DNA from: Paenibacillus roseus
GTDB lineage: Bacteria; Bacillota; Bacilli; Paenibacillales; Paenibacillaceae
Assembly: GCF_016424485.1 (NCBI RefSeq)
Contig: NZ_JAELUP010000003.1
Span: 62,001-126,000 of the forward strand
DNA: 64,000 bases
Direction of reading: 5' to 3'
Shown: positions 9,255 through 19,898 of the stretch, one piece after another
Layout of the letters: every line of letters begins with the position of its first letter
Numbering within the stretch: position 1 is the first letter of the stretch
Made by a program: the position numbers and the translations under genes
Notes under the pieces: generated by a model
Databases searched by the model: none
Told to the model about the DNA's origin: nothing
Seen by the model: only the letters and a program-made list of their open reading frames with translations

Positions 9255-10151
9255 ATGGAACAATCGTTTGGCAGAGAATCATTAGGTGATCGCCTTTTCA
9301 CCATCTTGAACTATGTCATATTAAGCCTGTTTTTAATTACGGTACTGTATCCTCTTATTTATATTTTAAGCGCTTCCATTAGCGATCCTTCCGCAGTCAT
9401 CTCGGGGAAGGTATGGCTATGGCCGGTCGGCTTCTCACTCGATGGCTATTCGGCTGTCTTTGAGCATAGGCTGATTTGGTCAGGTTTTCGAAATTCGATT
9501 TATTACACGGTGTTCGGCACCTTGATCAATGTCGTGATGACAATAATGGCCGCCTATCCGCTGGCGCGCAAAGATTTTTACGGTCGGAATCTCATTATGA
9601 TGTTGTTCGTCTTTACGACAATGTTTTCCGGCGGACTTATCCCGAGTTATCTGCTTGTCAAAGATCTGGGCATGTTGAATTCGGTCTGGGCGATGGTGCT
9701 GCCCGGCGCGCTTAGTGTATGGAATGTTATTATTACGAGAACCTATTTCCAGAGCACCATTCCAGATGAACTGCTTGAAGCGGCGCAACTTGATGGCTGC
9801 AATGACTTCAGTTTTGTATGGAGAATGGTCCTGCCTCTTTCAGGACCGATCATCGCGGTCATATCTCTCTATTATGCTGTTGGCCACTGGAATCAATTCT
9901 TCAGCGCTTTGATTTATTTGAAGAAGCAAAGTCTTTACCCGCTGCAAATCATCTTACGGGATATTCTGATTCAGAACGATGTTGATGCGATGATGCTGAC
10001 AGATGTGGATCAGGCAGCCAAACGGGAAGCATTGCGGCAACTGCTAAAGTTTTCTCTGATTGTCGTTTCGACTTTCCCGCTGCTCGTCGTTTATCCGTTT
10101 GTTCAGAAATATTTTGTCAAGGGTGTTATGATCGGTTCACTGAAAGGGTAA
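9255..10151 (+). CDS. Sugar ABC transporter permease, LplC/YtcP-like
   Basis: This is a 298-residue permease, the partner of the preceding gene. Its ATG lies 18 nt after that gene's stop, behind GGGGGAGGGG. The conserved cytoplasmic loop ELLEAAQLDGCNDFSFVW (about residues 175-192) is the EAA motif, and the end FVQKYFVKGVMIGSLKG is characteristic of LplC-type permeases. There are six membrane helices. No ATPase gene is present; CUT1 importers of this group usually borrow a shared MsmX-like ATPase encoded elsewhere. Confidence 0.9.
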   Translation: MEQSFGRESLGDRLFTILNYVILSLFLITVLYPLIYILSASISDPSAVISGKVWLWPVGFSLDGYSAVFEHRLIWSGFRNSIYYTVFGTLINVVMTIMAAYPLARKDFYGRNLIMMLFVFTTMFSGGLIPSYLLVKDLGMLNSVWAMVLPGALSVWNVIITRTYFQSTIPDELLEAAQLDGCNDFSFVWRMVLPLSGPIIAVISLYYAVGHWNQFFSALIYLKKQSLYPLQIILRDILIQNDVDAMMLTDVDQAAKREALRQLLKFSLIVVSTFPLLVVYPFVQKYFVKGVMIGSLKG

Positions 10152-10186
10152 GTTAATCTAAAATCAGAGAAAAAGAGGGGATTCAT

Positions 10187-11854
10187 TTGAAAAAGTCAAT
10201 TTTAATGCTGTTTGTGTTAACATTGGTTATGACACCAATATTGGCTGCCTGTTCATCCTCTAAGAATACAGACGGTTCTACAAACGTAAACCAGGGAGCC
10301 GAAGGCAAAGCAGCAGTTAACCCGGCGGGACAATTCCCGATTACAAACGAAAAAACGACCATTCGCATTATGGTACCGAGCAATCCGGTTGTAGAAGACT
10401 ACGCTACCAATGAGTTCACAAAGTATCTGGAAGAGCGGACCAATATTCATATTGAGTGGGATATTATCCCGTCCAAGTCGTCCGCTGAGAAGCTCAATCT
10501 TATCCTGTCCAGCGGCGATGATCTGCCGGATGTTATTATGGACTTCGGTGTATCCAACGCTCAGCAAATGATTTATGGCTCTCAAGGCATCTTCCGGCCA
10601 CTCAATGACTTAATTGATGAATATGGTTTCGAGACAAAGGCGATGTTCGAAAAGCTGCCTATCGTCAAAGATTCCATCACCGCGCCGGATGGCAACATTT
10701 ATGCGTTGCCGCACGTGAATCAATGCTACCATTGTACACTTCCGAAAAGAATGTGGATTTACCAGCCTTGGCTAGATAAGCTGGGATTGTCAATGCCTAC
10801 GACGACCGATGAGTTTTATGAAGTGTTGAAAGCGTTTAAAAATGGCGATCCGAACGGAAACGGCAAAGCTGATGAAATTCCATTCTCTGGATCACCAACT
10901 GGCTTCTTTAGCAACATCGACTCTTTCCTGATGAATGCGTTCATTTACAATCCAGGTGGTGACCGCGTTTATCTGCAAGATGGAAAAGCGGTGGTTCCAT
11001 ACGATAAGCCGCAGTGGCGTGAAGGGCTGACATATTTGCGTAAGTTGTACCAGGAAGGATTGCTGGACCCACAAGCGTTGACTCAAGATGGAGATCAATT
11101 GAAACGTCTGGGTGAAAATCCGGATACCGCGATTTTGGGAGCAGCTTCGGCTATGCACATGGGCGTAATCTCTGAATTTTACGGCAGCAGCAACCGCTGG
11201 CTGGAATACAAAACCGTTCCACCGCTTAAAGGTCCTGAAGGCGTACAAATCGCTCCTTATGAAGCCTACCATCTCGTAGGAGGCGGCTCTTTCCTGATTA
11301 CAAAAGCTTCTAAAAATCCAGCGGCTGCATTCCGTCTTGCGGACTTGCTTTATAACGAGGAAGTTACGCTTCGTTCTGTAATCGGACGCCCTGACAAGGA
11401 GTGGAAAAAAGCTGAGCCGGGTGAAATTGGTATTAACGGCGAGCAAGCCAAATGGAAACAAATCGCTGACTGGGGCAAAACGCAAAACTTCAACTGGAAT
11501 CAATCCGGTCCTTCATTCCGCCCGAATGAGCTTCGACTCGGCGAGGTAGCCAATCCGGAGAAACCGCTGGAAATTATCATGTATGACGAAGCAAGCAAAA
11601 AATACGCACCATACAAGCAGGCTGCTGAAAATGTATTGCCACCGTTGTTCTTTACAAACGAGCAGGCTGCTGAAATTTCCGACTTGTCCAAAACCATTAC
11701 CGACTATGTTAACGAAATGATCGCCCGCTTTGTAACTGGAGATGCGAATCTTGAGAAAGATTGGGACTCGTACCTCAACAACTTGAAAAAGATGGATTTG
11801 GCACGGTACTTGGCCATCTATCAAGAGGCGTATGAACTGAAATACAAAAAGTAA
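10187..11854 (+). CDS. Extracellular solute-binding lipoprotein of the sugar importer, LplA-like
   Basis: This is a 555-residue lipoprotein, starting at TTG 10187 behind AGAGGGG. The signal peptide MKKSILMLFVLTLVMTPILA ends in a lipobox with Cys after ILAA. A Ser/Asn/Gly-rich linker leads into the family-1 solute-binding fold, with the start IRIMVPSNPVVEDYATNEF typical of LplA-like proteins. It captures the sugar outside the membrane and hands it to the two permeases just upstream. Composition and spacing match the permeases, so all three are one transcription unit, closed by the terminator at 11925. The downstream end ELKYKK is intact. Confidence 0.9.
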   Translation: MKKSILMLFVLTLVMTPILAACSSSKNTDGSTNVNQGAEGKAAVNPAGQFPITNEKTTIRIMVPSNPVVEDYATNEFTKYLEERTNIHIEWDIIPSKSSAEKLNLILSSGDDLPDVIMDFGVSNAQQMIYGSQGIFRPLNDLIDEYGFETKAMFEKLPIVKDSITAPDGNIYALPHVNQCYHCTLPKRMWIYQPWLDKLGLSMPTTTDEFYEVLKAFKNGDPNGNGKADEIPFSGSPTGFFSNIDSFLMNAFIYNPGGDRVYLQDGKAVVPYDKPQWREGLTYLRKLYQEGLLDPQALTQDGDQLKRLGENPDTAILGAASAMHMGVISEFYGSSNRWLEYKTVPPLKGPEGVQIAPYEAYHLVGGGSFLITKASKNPAAAFRLADLLYNEEVTLRSVIGRPDKEWKKAEPGEIGINGEQAKWKQIADWGKTQNFNWNQSGPSFRPNELRLGEVANPEKPLEIIMYDEASKKYAPYKQAAENVLPPLFFTNEQAAEISDLSKTITDYVNEMIARFVTGDANLEKDWDSYLNNLKKMDLARYLAIYQEAYELKYKK

Positions 11855-11924
11855 TTTAGTTGTAAATCAGATTTGAATTACAGGGTGTAGGATGAGGGGC
11901 CGATGTGGATACGGTTTCCTTCTG

Positions 11925-11960
11925 CAAAAGAGACTGGGCTTGCCCAGTCTCTTTTGCTTT
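11925..11960 (+). terminator. Intrinsic terminator of the sugar importer operon
   Basis: CAAAAGAGACTGGGC (11925-11939) pairs with GCCCAGTCTCTTTTG (11942-11956), giving a 15-bp stem with a 2-nt loop followed by CTTTTG. It could act in both directions. Confidence 0.8.
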
Positions 11961-12013
11961 TGATGCAGATATTTAGAACACTGAGCTTCTGATTGCTGAT
12001 AAGTCATTTAAAA

Positions 12014-12474
12014 TTAAGAAGTGAAGCGGTACCTTGCAACTTGTTCGCCCCATGGGGCGATTCCTTCTTCTTCGAATCCGAGCTTGGCGTACAAGGCCCT
12101 GGCTTGGGTATTGTCAGGGTGATATCCCAGCAGAATGACATCTGTTTTATCCGTTCTGCTTCCAATATCTTCAATAACATATTGCATGGCTCGTTGACCA
12201 TAGCCTTGTCTTTGAAAGTGGCGATCCAGCATGAATCTGTAAATCCAATAATTACCATTTTAAAATCAAGACCAAACATTGCAAAACCAATCATTTGATC
12301 CTCTTTATAGATTCCCCTCGTAACAAAACCGTCCAGAAACTGAGCCTGAGCAATTGAATATAAATTGGATGTGATGAAGGCTTCCTGTCCAGGTTCTACT
12401 TGGAGTTGAATGCATGTTTCCCAATTGTGCTTGTTAATCTCTCTCAATATAATCAATTTCGGATTCTTCCTCAA
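12014..12474 (-). pseudogene. GNAT acetyltransferase broken by a single-base frameshift
   Basis: Reading from a TTG at 12474, the first frame gives a SpeG/BltD-like GNAT start, including MIGFAMFGLDFK. It then loses similarity near 12258. The frame that continues the family is the next one: GNYWIYRFMLDRHFQRQGYG, the acetyl-CoA loop, then ARALYAKLGFEEEG. Restoring one G, so that AAAATGG becomes AAAGATGG, would join them as FGLDFKDGNYWIYRF. The enzyme would acetylate a small amine; as written it is dead. A base-calling error is possible, but the lesion is not in a long homopolymer. Confidence 0.8.
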
Positions 12475-12573
12475 AATACAGGGAATCCGCGAGTGCGACG
12501 ATTTCCCTGTTTAATGCGCGGAAATTCTCCGGGATGGCTTCTTGTAAAATTTCTTTTGAATTATTGTACGCAT
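12434..12573 (-). pseudogene. Remnant of a small gene upstream of the broken GNAT gene
   Basis: An ATG at 12573 has AAGGAG 9 nt upstream, but its frame soon stops. One base out of phase, a protein-like frame runs on as NNSKEILQEAIPENFRALNR and ends in EIDYIERD, overlapping the GNAT start. This again looks like a gene of about 47 codons with one lost base. I do not recognise the family. Confidence 0.4.
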
Positions 12574-12648
12574 ACTACACCACTCCTTCTAATAATTTCC
12601 AATATGAGAACTGGCAGTCTCACCGAAATTTGAGTGGGTGGAAGCAGA

Positions 12649-13153
12649 GCTTCCATCTGCGCACTCATCTAGAGTGCGACGAGGAGACGGTAAAGCGTGG
12701 ATTTAGATAGCTCTACCGTTTCAATCCACGCACTCATGTAGAGTGCGACGAGGACGGTGAGTTTATTGTACGGAGGGCGAATTAGTTTCAATCCACGCAC
12801 TCATGTAGAGTGCGACCGACATTATCAGCTAGTCGCCGGACGGTGTAACGGTTTCAATCCACGCACTCATGTAGAGTGCGACACAGACGTAATAGATACT
12901 GTCACCACTAAGATTTTGTTTCAATCCACGCACTCATGTAGAGTGCGACAAGCCCTACCCAATCTTTCATTCCTTCACCCTTCCAGTTTCAATCCACGCA
13001 CTCATGTAGAGTGCGACTGTTTACGAATTGGTCGCAAACCTGGGATCAAGAAGTTTCAATCCACGCACTCATGTAGAGTGCGACCTGAAAAATCCGCCCA
13101 TGAGTCTATACGCGGTATGTGGTTTCAATCCACGCACTCATGTAGAGTGCGAC
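12649..13153 (-). CRISPR. Type I-C CRISPR array 1, 8 repeats, 7 spacers, transcribed leftwards
   Basis: The repeat is 32 nt. Read on the minus strand it begins GTCGCACTCTACATGAG and ends TGCGTGGATTGAAAC, the type I-C consensus. Full copies start at 12718, 12785, 12851, 12918, 12986, 13053 and 13122; a degenerate terminal copy lies at 12649-12680. Spacers are 34-37 nt. The degenerate copy marks the old end, so the leader is on the right, next to the cas genes. The hairpin loop is TACAT, unlike either loop in array 2. Confidence 0.97.
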
Positions 13154-13334
13154 AGCGAAAATTAGTAGAATTAACCCAATGTCACGAAGAATTTCGGAGA
13201 TTCCTTGGAAAACTGATACCCTTCAGCAGGGGGGAAGTATTGACTTTTGAACTAACTTATGATTTAACCCTTTTTTCGACAAATTTCGAGGTGCGAAGGA
13301 CCCGGGAAAATCATGGGAGCTTCACATTCGCACC
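13154..13334 (-). promoter_or_regulatory. Leader of CRISPR array 1
   Basis: The 119 nt next to the first repeat (13154-13272) end in ATTTTCGCT on the array strand and are homologous but diverged from leader 2. Beyond them, 13273-13334 is identical, in inverted orientation, to 21872-21933, again at exactly 119 nt from the first repeat. The 62-nt block contains the inverted repeat GGTGCGAA/TTCGCACC. Such leaders hold the array promoter and the Cas1-Cas2 integration signals. Confidence 0.85.
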
Positions 13335-13403
13335 AACTAGGACAAGTTCAAACGGCTGTACCGTCTTAACGGATATAGCCCGGTTTCACGTGGAAGTAGA
13401 GCT

Positions 13404-13570
13404 GTTTATAATTGTGAAACGGATAAACACTTCTATTTGCAGCGAAGCGTTCGCCTGTGTTCCCGGATTTTCTCATCTACTACCTTTAATTCCAAAAGTT
13501 GGGGAACAACAGCAATCGGAAGAACACTTTTACACGCAGGCTCTACTCCATTTGCATACGTTCAACTTAA
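13404..13570 (+). repeat. Dispersed hairpin element, copy B
   Basis: The core AACAGCAATCGGAAGAA is at 13508-13524, followed by CACTTTTACACGCAG and a tail with CGTTCAACT. Its interior, AGCGAAGCGTTCGC then GTTCCCGGATTTTCT, matches copy A, but the left arm is degraded. The remainder of 13571-13834 is A+T-rich, carries no gene, and must hold the cas promoter; I see only a weak TTGTTG-17-TACTTT pair at 13753-13781. Confidence 0.65.
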
Positions 13571-13834
13571 TAGCCTTTTTAATCTCATCTTTACTTTATA
13601 TGCCAAAAATAAGATGGTGTCAACTGTTGTTCGTTTTAACATATTGCCGAAGCAATCGTCTATCCCCGAATGAAATGCTGCCCTGATTTCGATGTTGAAC
13701 CAGAAAAATAATTTCTTTCATATTTTTTATTTTACTGGTAGGAATATGTAACTTGTTGTCGAATAGGTTTATTGATACTTTTTACCCTGTTATTAGGTAA
13801 TAAGTTCAATTCTTTGATGAACAGAGGGAGGCTA

Positions 13835-16264
13835 ATGGATTATATCGCTCACATCCGCCAGAAGGATGGCAAGATTCAGACGGTTCAGGATCATCTGCGA
13901 GAGGTGCAAGAGCTTAGTGAACGGCTAGGGAGCAAAATTGGCGTCCGGTATTTGGCAGGATTAGCGGGTGTACTGCATGATTTGGGGAAGTTTACAATGG
14001 GATTTCGAACGTACATTCAACAAGCAGTGGAAAATCCCGATGAGCCTCCCCGTAAAGGGTCTGTGGATCACTCCACAGCAGGAGGCAGGCTGCTCTACCG
14101 TCGGTATCACAAAAATTCTGCTGCAGTCGACGATAAGCTTGCGGCAGAGTGGATTTCCAATTGCGTCGTCTCTCATCACCAGGGGTTGCGAGATTTTCTT
14201 GATCCCGAGTCAACACCTTCATTTATTGAGCGGGTAGATGACAAAGCCCTGGATGAGTACGAAAATGCGGCAAGTGAATTCTTTACTCATTTTCCTGAAC
14301 ACGACATGGATGAATATTATACCAAGGCAAAAGCCGAGCTTAGGCATCATCTATCGTTTGTTCAACAGCAGGGCCTGCCCCCGGTTGCAATCTCCTTGCT
14401 GATTAAATATATATTTAGCTGCTTGATCGATGCGGACCGGACGAACACGAGAAGATTTGAGGAAGATGAGCAGGAAGAAGAGCCATTCGACCATTTGTCT
14501 TTTTTCAGTAAAAGCTATGACAAGCTCATTCATCATCTTCAAGAACTTAACCAGTCTGATCATGCCGACACGACAATTAATCGTCTCCGGCGGGCAATGT
14601 CTCTTCAATGCGAGGATTTTGCGGCTCATCCATCAGGGATTTATACACTGTCCATCCCGACAGGCGGGGGCAAAACATTGGCGAGCCTGCGCTATGCGCT
14701 CAAACATGCGATTACGCACGGTAAAGAACGGATCATATATATTGTCCCTTATACGACGATCATTGAGCAGAATGCGGATGAGGTTCGCAACATCCTGCAA
14801 GAGCACGATATGATTCTGGAGCATCACTCGAATGTAATTGAAGAGAAGGGTTCTGAGGACGAAGACTACGATGTGAAGAAGAAAAAGATCAAGCTGGCCA
14901 AAGACAACTGGGACCGCCCGATCATCTTCACAACGATGGTGCAGTTTCTTAACACCTTTTTTGCAAAGGGGACACGCAATGTACGCAGGCTGCATCAAAT
15001 GTCGAATGCAGTCATCATTTTTGACGAGGTTCAATCTGTACCTGTAAAATGTATCTCTTTATTCAATGCGGCTCTGAATTTTTTGCATCTGATTGGCCGA
15101 TCCAGCTTGCTGCTTTGTACAGCTACCCAGCCAGGGCTTGATTATGTGAAGCACAAGCTTCATCTTCCCAAGGAGCCTGAAATTATTCAGAACCTGGATG
15201 AGGTGGTCAAAAATTTCAAACGCGTCGAGATGATCGACCGCACAACTGCTGCGGGCTGGAAGGCCCCGGAACTCGCCGCATTCATTCAGGAGCAAATGGA
15301 TGAAGTAGACAGTGTGCTTGCCATTTTAAATACCAAATCCGCTGTTCGCAAGCTGTTTGCCGAATTGGAGGAACAGGAATGGGTGAAGGAAAGCGGTGTC
15401 CGGTTATTCCATTTAAGTACAAATATGTGCGCTGCGCATCGCAAGGAAGAGCTTGTGGAGATCAAGAAGGCGCTTGAGGATGAAGATCGGGTAATCTGCG
15501 TCAGTACGCAGCTTATTGAAGCGGGTGTGAATATCAGCTTTGACTGTGTCATCAGGTCTCTGGCTGGCCTGGATTCCATCGCTCAGGCGGCGGGCAGATG
15601 CAACCGCCATGGGAAGGACCCGAGCCGGAATGTATTCATTATTAAATCCGCCGATGAAGTGCTCAAGCAATTGCCGGAAATTCGTATCGGAGGGGAAAAG
15701 ACAGAACGGTTGTTGCATGAGTTCCGACAGGAACCAGAGCGCTTCGGTCATGATTTGCTGTCTCCGGCAGCGATGAGCAGTTACTTCTGCTATTACTATC
15801 ATCAAATCGGCGATGGCGATGAGATGCATTACCATGTGCCCAAGCTGGAGAAAAATTTGTTCGATCTGCTCGATATGAACAAAGACTACTATCATGCTTA
15901 TAAAAATAAGCATCGGGAAGCGCCCAAACTATTAAGCCGTCCTTCTTTTGCTACAGCAGAGCAATACTTCGAGGCGATCAGCAACGCAGCCACATCGGTA
16001 TTGGTTCCATTTAATAAGGAAGCAAGAGAACTTATTGTGTCCCTGAACGGGGAACTGGGAGCCGGGGAGCTAGGGACTTTGCTGCAGAAGGCACAACAGT
16101 ATATGGTTAACATTTATGACCATGAACGGAAGGGACTAGAGAAGAGCAGCAATGTCTATTATCTGCTGCACGGTCATGTTCTCGCGCTGCGAGACATTGC
16201 CTACTCAGAGAAATTTGGCGTGGAAATAACGGGAGAAGGCGAATGGTCGTTTTTATCGACTTAA
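13835..16264 (+). CDS. cas3: CRISPR-associated helicase/nuclease Cas3 (HD domain fused), type I-C
   Basis: This is an 809-residue protein. The ATG at 13835 follows GAGGGAGG; the in-frame ATG at 13772 has no such site. The N-terminal HD nuclease shows VLHDLGKF, DHSTAGG and SHHQGL within residues about 45-120. The helicase part shows Walker A IPTGGGKT, the DEVQ box in IIFDEVQSVP, CTATQPGL, and motifs V-VI in STQLIEAGVNISFD and AQAAGRCNRHG. Cas3 is recruited by Cascade after target binding and degrades the DNA from 3' to 5'. It heads the cas operon; cas5 follows after 125 nt. Confidence 0.98.
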   Translation: MDYIAHIRQKDGKIQTVQDHLREVQELSERLGSKIGVRYLAGLAGVLHDLGKFTMGFRTYIQQAVENPDEPPRKGSVDHSTAGGRLLYRRYHKNSAAVDDKLAAEWISNCVVSHHQGLRDFLDPESTPSFIERVDDKALDEYENAASEFFTHFPEHDMDEYYTKAKAELRHHLSFVQQQGLPPVAISLLIKYIFSCLIDADRTNTRRFEEDEQEEEPFDHLSFFSKSYDKLIHHLQELNQSDHADTTINRLRRAMSLQCEDFAAHPSGIYTLSIPTGGGKTLASLRYALKHAITHGKERIIYIVPYTTIIEQNADEVRNILQEHDMILEHHSNVIEEKGSEDEDYDVKKKKIKLAKDNWDRPIIFTTMVQFLNTFFAKGTRNVRRLHQMSNAVIIFDEVQSVPVKCISLFNAALNFLHLIGRSSLLLCTATQPGLDYVKHKLHLPKEPEIIQNLDEVVKNFKRVEMIDRTTAAGWKAPELAAFIQEQMDEVDSVLAILNTKSAVRKLFAELEEQEWVKESGVRLFHLSTNMCAAHRKEELVEIKKALEDEDRVICVSTQLIEAGVNISFDCVIRSLAGLDSIAQAAGRCNRHGKDPSRNVFIIKSADEVLKQLPEIRIGGEKTERLLHEFRQEPERFGHDLLSPAAMSSYFCYYYHQIGDGDEMHYHVPKLEKNLFDLLDMNKDYYHAYKNKHREAPKLLSRPSFATAEQYFEAISNAATSVLVPFNKEARELIVSLNGELGAGELGTLLQKAQQYMVNIYDHERKGLEKSSNVYYLLHGHVLALRDIAYSEKFGVEITGEGEWSFLST

Positions 16265-16389
16265 ATACCGCTATCCGGCATAAACGGCTCTCCGTCCTTG
16301 ACAGACAAAAGTTTCATCTTACGCAGAAATAAAAGTTCAGCTCGAACAGAAACTTATAAACGCTTACATGTCAAGAAAGGAGGATAATG

Positions 16390-17112
16390 ATGCGCAACCA
16401 AATTGAGTTTGAAGTGTACGGCAATTATGCTCTTTTTACAGACCCGCTGACCAAGCTTGGAGGGGAAAAATTCAGCTACCAAATTCCAACCTATCAGGCA
16501 TTGAAAGGAATTACCGAATCGATCTACTGGAAGCCCACGATCATGTGGTACGTCGATGAGGTCCGAATTATGAACCCTATCCAGACCGAATCCAAAGGAA
16601 TCCGTCCGATTGAATACGGAGGCGGAAATACTTTAGCCTACTATACGTACTTGAAAGATGTACGCTACCGCGTTCGCGCTCATTTCGAATTCAACCTCTA
16701 TCGGGAAGATTTGATTCATGACCGCAACGAACATAAGCATCACAACGTCTCCAAACGCTGTGTTAAAGCAGGAGGACGCCGGGATATTTTTCTGGGCGCA
16801 CGCGAGTGTCAAGGTTATGTAGAGCCGTGCAACTTCGAAGAGGGCGTCGGAGCCTATGACGATGCTCCGGAAATTGATTTTGGCAATATGATTCACGGAA
16901 TCAGCTACCCGGATGAGACAGGCGGAATCGACCGCGAAACCAGACTTTGGCGGGCCAAAATGCAGCACGGTGTTGTTCGCTTTATCCGTCCTGAAGAATG
17001 CACGATTGTTCGGAAGACAGGCGAGGGATCAATCAAGACCTTCGGGGCCGGGAATATGCAGCCTGTCGACCTTCTGTATGATGAAATGTTTCCAGAGGGG
17101 GGAGAGGCATGA
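16390..17112 (+). CDS. cas5c: Cas5c (Cas5d), crRNA-processing endonuclease of type I-C
   Basis: Two ATGs lie in tandem at 16387 and 16390 behind AAAGGAGG; the second has the better 6-nt spacing. It also puts Tyr46, Lys116 and His117 (in SIYWKP and EHKHHN) exactly at the numbering of the Cas5d catalytic triad described for Bacillus halodurans. In type I-C this subunit replaces Cas6: it cuts the repeat below the hairpin and stays on the 5' handle of the crRNA. The length, 240 residues, is normal. The gene overlaps cas8c by 4 nt. Confidence 0.97.
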   Translation: MRNQIEFEVYGNYALFTDPLTKLGGEKFSYQIPTYQALKGITESIYWKPTIMWYVDEVRIMNPIQTESKGIRPIEYGGGNTLAYYTYLKDVRYRVRAHFEFNLYREDLIHDRNEHKHHNVSKRCVKAGGRRDIFLGARECQGYVEPCNFEEGVGAYDDAPEIDFGNMIHGISYPDETGGIDRETRLWRAKMQHGVVRFIRPEECTIVRKTGEGSIKTFGAGNMQPVDLLYDEMFPEGGEA

Positions 17113-19028
17113 ACTGGCTCGTTCATTTGAACACGACCTACGAGCAAAATACAGACCAAATCGGCAAGTTCGAAAAAAAGCGAAATGGCAGCGAGTACGC
17201 CCTCATACCTGTCTCTCATACGACGCAAAGCGCGCATATTGAAGTGAATCTGGACGGCAAGGGTGGCTTTGTTTCAGCTAAAGTCGTCGATAAGTCCGAT
17301 GCCGGCACCATTATTCCATGTACAGAAGCCTCGGCTAGCCGAACGAGCGCTCCTGTTCCTCACCCGCTATTTGACAAGCTGGTCTACGTGGCTGGCGACT
17401 ATGCTCAATACTGTGACCCGCCCAAAGGTACGCCGCATGAAGATTACATAGAGCAATTGCGCTCCTGGTGCGAGTCGGCTGCTGCCCATCCCAAGGTGCA
17501 GGCCGTCTATCAATATCTTGCGGCAGGAACTTTAATGACCGATCTGATTCGGGCCAAGGTACTAAAGGTCGATGATGAGAACAGGCTGATTGAGAAATGG
17601 ACGCCCGCGATGGAAGTCAAATATGGAGAGAAGCCGGAACTGTTCAAAGTAATTGCCTCGGATCAGAGCGCTTCCTTCGTCAGATTTGCGGTGCAGGTTC
17701 CCGGCGAGCCGGAGGATCGGCTGTGGCGCGACTCGTCGGTACAGCAGGCTTTTATCCAATTCTATGAGTTAAAGCTGACGGAGATCGATACGTGTTATGT
17801 GACCGGAGAACAGCTCCCGTATGCCGACAAACACGCTTCCAGAATTCGAAACTCGGCTGACAAGTCCAAGCTGATTTCTGCGAATGATACGAGCGGCTTT
17901 ACGTTCAGAGGGAGGTTTCGAACGAGCCGGGACGCTGCTGCTGTCAGTTACGAAGTCTCGCAAAAAGCGCATAATGCCTTGAAATGGCTCATTGATCGGC
18001 AAGGCTATACGATTGACGGCAAAGTTTTTCTGGTATGGGGAACGGAGCAACTGGATGTGCCCGATCTTTTTGCGGACAGCTTCACGCTTTACCAGGATCA
18101 GGATTCGGAGCAAAGCGATGGAGACCGGACACGTAAGGAATTTGCGAATCAAATCCGGAAAGCGATCGGCGGCTATCGGTATAGCGGCGATTACAAATCC
18201 AATGTCATTATTATGATTCTGGATGCGGCGACGCCTGGGCGAATGTCGATTGTTTATTACCGGGATATGAATAAGGAACTGTTCCTTGACCGTCTGGAAG
18301 CGTGGCATGAAACCTGCTGCTGGCGGCACACGCACAAAAAGGACGAGAACAACCAGACCGTTACATTTTTCGGAGCGCCCGCCACCAAGGACATTGCACT
18401 GGCAGCCTACGGCTCTCGGGCAAATGATAAAGTCGTCAAAGGTCTGATCGAAAGAATGCTGCCTTCTATTATTGATGCCCGTAAGATCCCGATAGATATT
18501 GTCCGCAGTGCGATCAGTCGCGCTTCCAACCCTGTAGGCATGGACGAATGGGAGTGGGAGAAGACGCTCGGTATTGCCTGCGCTTTGGTTAGCAAAACCT
18601 ATGAAAAAGGGGGGTTCACTGTGACCCTGGATACACAATGTACGGATCGCAGCTATTTATTTGGCAGAATGCTTGCAATTGCGGATGTATTAGAGAGAAG
18701 GGCTTTGAGCAAGACAGAGGAGAAGCGGGCTACCAATGCCATTCGGTATATGAACGCTTTTGCGCAGCGGCCGGGACGTACCTGGACAACCATTCAAGCG
18801 AGCATTCAGCCCTATCAGGCAAGATTGGGAACGGAAGCCGGTTACTATAATCGCCTGCTGGATGAAGTAGGCTCGCAGTTGAAAGTGGAAGATTTTACAG
18901 ACAAATCGCTTAGCGGCCTTTATCTGTTGGGCTTTTATAGTCAGCGTTACGATCTATATACGAGCAAGAAGCAGAAAGAGGAAGCATCGGATCAAGAAAA
19001 TACGGATCATGAAGAGGGAGAGATGTAG
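17109..19028 (+). CDS. cas8c: Cas8c (Csd1), large subunit of type I-C Cascade
   Basis: This is a 639-residue protein coupled to cas5c by an ATGA overlap. The start region, with [16 protein letters not shown], and the following [16 protein letters not shown] are hallmarks of Csd1. Cas8c recognises the PAM and opens target DNA; in type I-C an internal start within cas8c is known to yield the small subunit Cas11c. A plausible internal site here is GAAAAAGGGGGGTTC near 18603 ahead of a GTG in frame, but this is only a suggestion. The C-terminus is acidic. The gene is intact and of family length. Confidence 0.96.
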   Translation: MNWLVHLNTTYEQNTDQIGKFEKKRNGSEYALIPVSHTTQSAHIEVNLDGKGGFVSAKVVDKSDAGTIIPCTEASASRTSAPVPHPLFDKLVYVAGDYAQYCDPPKGTPHEDYIEQLRSWCESAAAHPKVQAVYQYLAAGTLMTDLIRAKVLKVDDENRLIEKWTPAMEVKYGEKPELFKVIASDQSASFVRFAVQVPGEPEDRLWRDSSVQQAFIQFYELKLTEIDTCYVTGEQLPYADKHASRIRNSADKSKLISANDTSGFTFRGRFRTSRDAAAVSYEVSQKAHNALKWLIDRQGYTIDGKVFLVWGTEQLDVPDLFADSFTLYQDQDSEQSDGDRTRKEFANQIRKAIGGYRYSGDYKSNVIIMILDAATPGRMSIVYYRDMNKELFLDRLEAWHETCCWRHTHKKDENNQTVTFFGAPATKDIALAAYGSRANDKVVKGLIERMLPSIIDARKIPIDIVRSAISRASNPVGMDEWEWEKTLGIACALVSKTYEKGGFTVTLDTQCTDRSYLFGRMLAIADVLERRALSKTEEKRATNAIRYMNAFAQRPGRTWTTIQASIQPYQARLGTEAGYYNRLLDEVGSQLKVEDFTDKSLSGLYLLGFYSQRYDLYTSKKQKEEASDQENTDHEEGEM

Positions 19029-19898
19029 ATGAGTACCTTGGATCATAAAATTGACTTTGCTGTCGTGCTGTCTGTTCGCAATGCCAACCCGAATGGCGAT
19101 CCGCTTAACGGCAATCGTCCACGGCAAAATTATGATGGATACGGGGAAATTTCGGATGTGTGCTTGAAGAGAAAAATTCGCAACAGGCTGCAAGATAATG
19201 GGGAACCGATTCTGGTTCAGTCTGATGAGAGACGTGGGGACGCTTACCGCAGTATCAAGGACCGTGTAGACGGGAATGCAGAGCTTCAGGAATTTGCAAA
19301 AGGCAAAAAGCAAAACAATGATCTGTATGCGCAAGTTGCATGTCAATCATGGATAGATGTTCGCAGCTTCGGGCAAGTCTTCGCGTTCAGCGGTACGGAT
19401 GTCTCCATTGGTATTCGCGGGCCTGTCTCGATTCATACCGCAGTCAGTCTGGCCCCGATCGATATTTCCAGTATGCAGATTACGAAAAGCGTGAACGCTG
19501 TAACCCCCGCCAAAGATCCGAACAAGAAAAGCTCGGATACAATGGGGATGAAGCACAGAGTAGATTTCGGCGTCTATGTATTCTATGGAAGCATTAATAC
19601 ACAATTGGCGGAAAAGACGGGCTTCACGCATGAAGATGCGGAGAAAATCCGCGAGGCTTTGACGAGCTTGTTCGCTAATGACTCTTCTTCCGCACGCCCG
19701 GATGGAAGTATGGAGGTGCATCGTGTCTACTGGTGGGAGCATAAAAACAAGCTCGGACAATATTCATCTGCCAAGGTGCATCGCTCCCTGCAAATCCATT
19801 TGAAGGAAGAAGTCAGCGAGGCCAAATCTGCAGAGGACTATGTGTACACGATTCAGCCGCTTGACGGTCTGGAAGTTCAGGAATATGAAGGACTATAA
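19029..19898 (+). CDS. cas7c: Cas7c (Csd2), backbone subunit of type I-C Cascade
   Basis: This is a 289-residue protein starting at the base after the cas8c stop, behind GAAGAGGGAGA. The start DFAVVLSVRNANPNGDP and the segment ITKSVNAVTP are diagnostic of Csd2/Cas7. Several copies assemble as the helical filament along the crRNA spacer. It overlaps the start of cas4 by 14 nt. Confidence 0.97.
   Translation: MSTLDHKIDFAVVLSVRNANPNGDPLNGNRPRQNYDGYGEISDVCLKRKIRNRLQDNGEPILVQSDERRGDAYRSIKDRVDGNAELQEFAKGKKQNNDLYAQVACQSWIDVRSFGQVFAFSGTDVSIGIRGPVSIHTAVSLAPIDISSMQITKSVNAVTPAKDPNKKSSDTMGMKHRVDFGVYVFYGSINTQLAEKTGFTHEDAEKIREALTSLFANDSSSARPDGSMEVHRVYWWEHKNKLGQYSSAKVHRSLQIHLKEEVSEAKSAEDYVYTIQPLDGLEVQEYEGL

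Noticed and set aside
12757..13686. Long open frame with repeats of FNPRTHVECD and QSTHSCRVR
   Set aside because: It is translation through CRISPR array 1 and its leader; the peptide repeats are the DNA repeats read in three frames.
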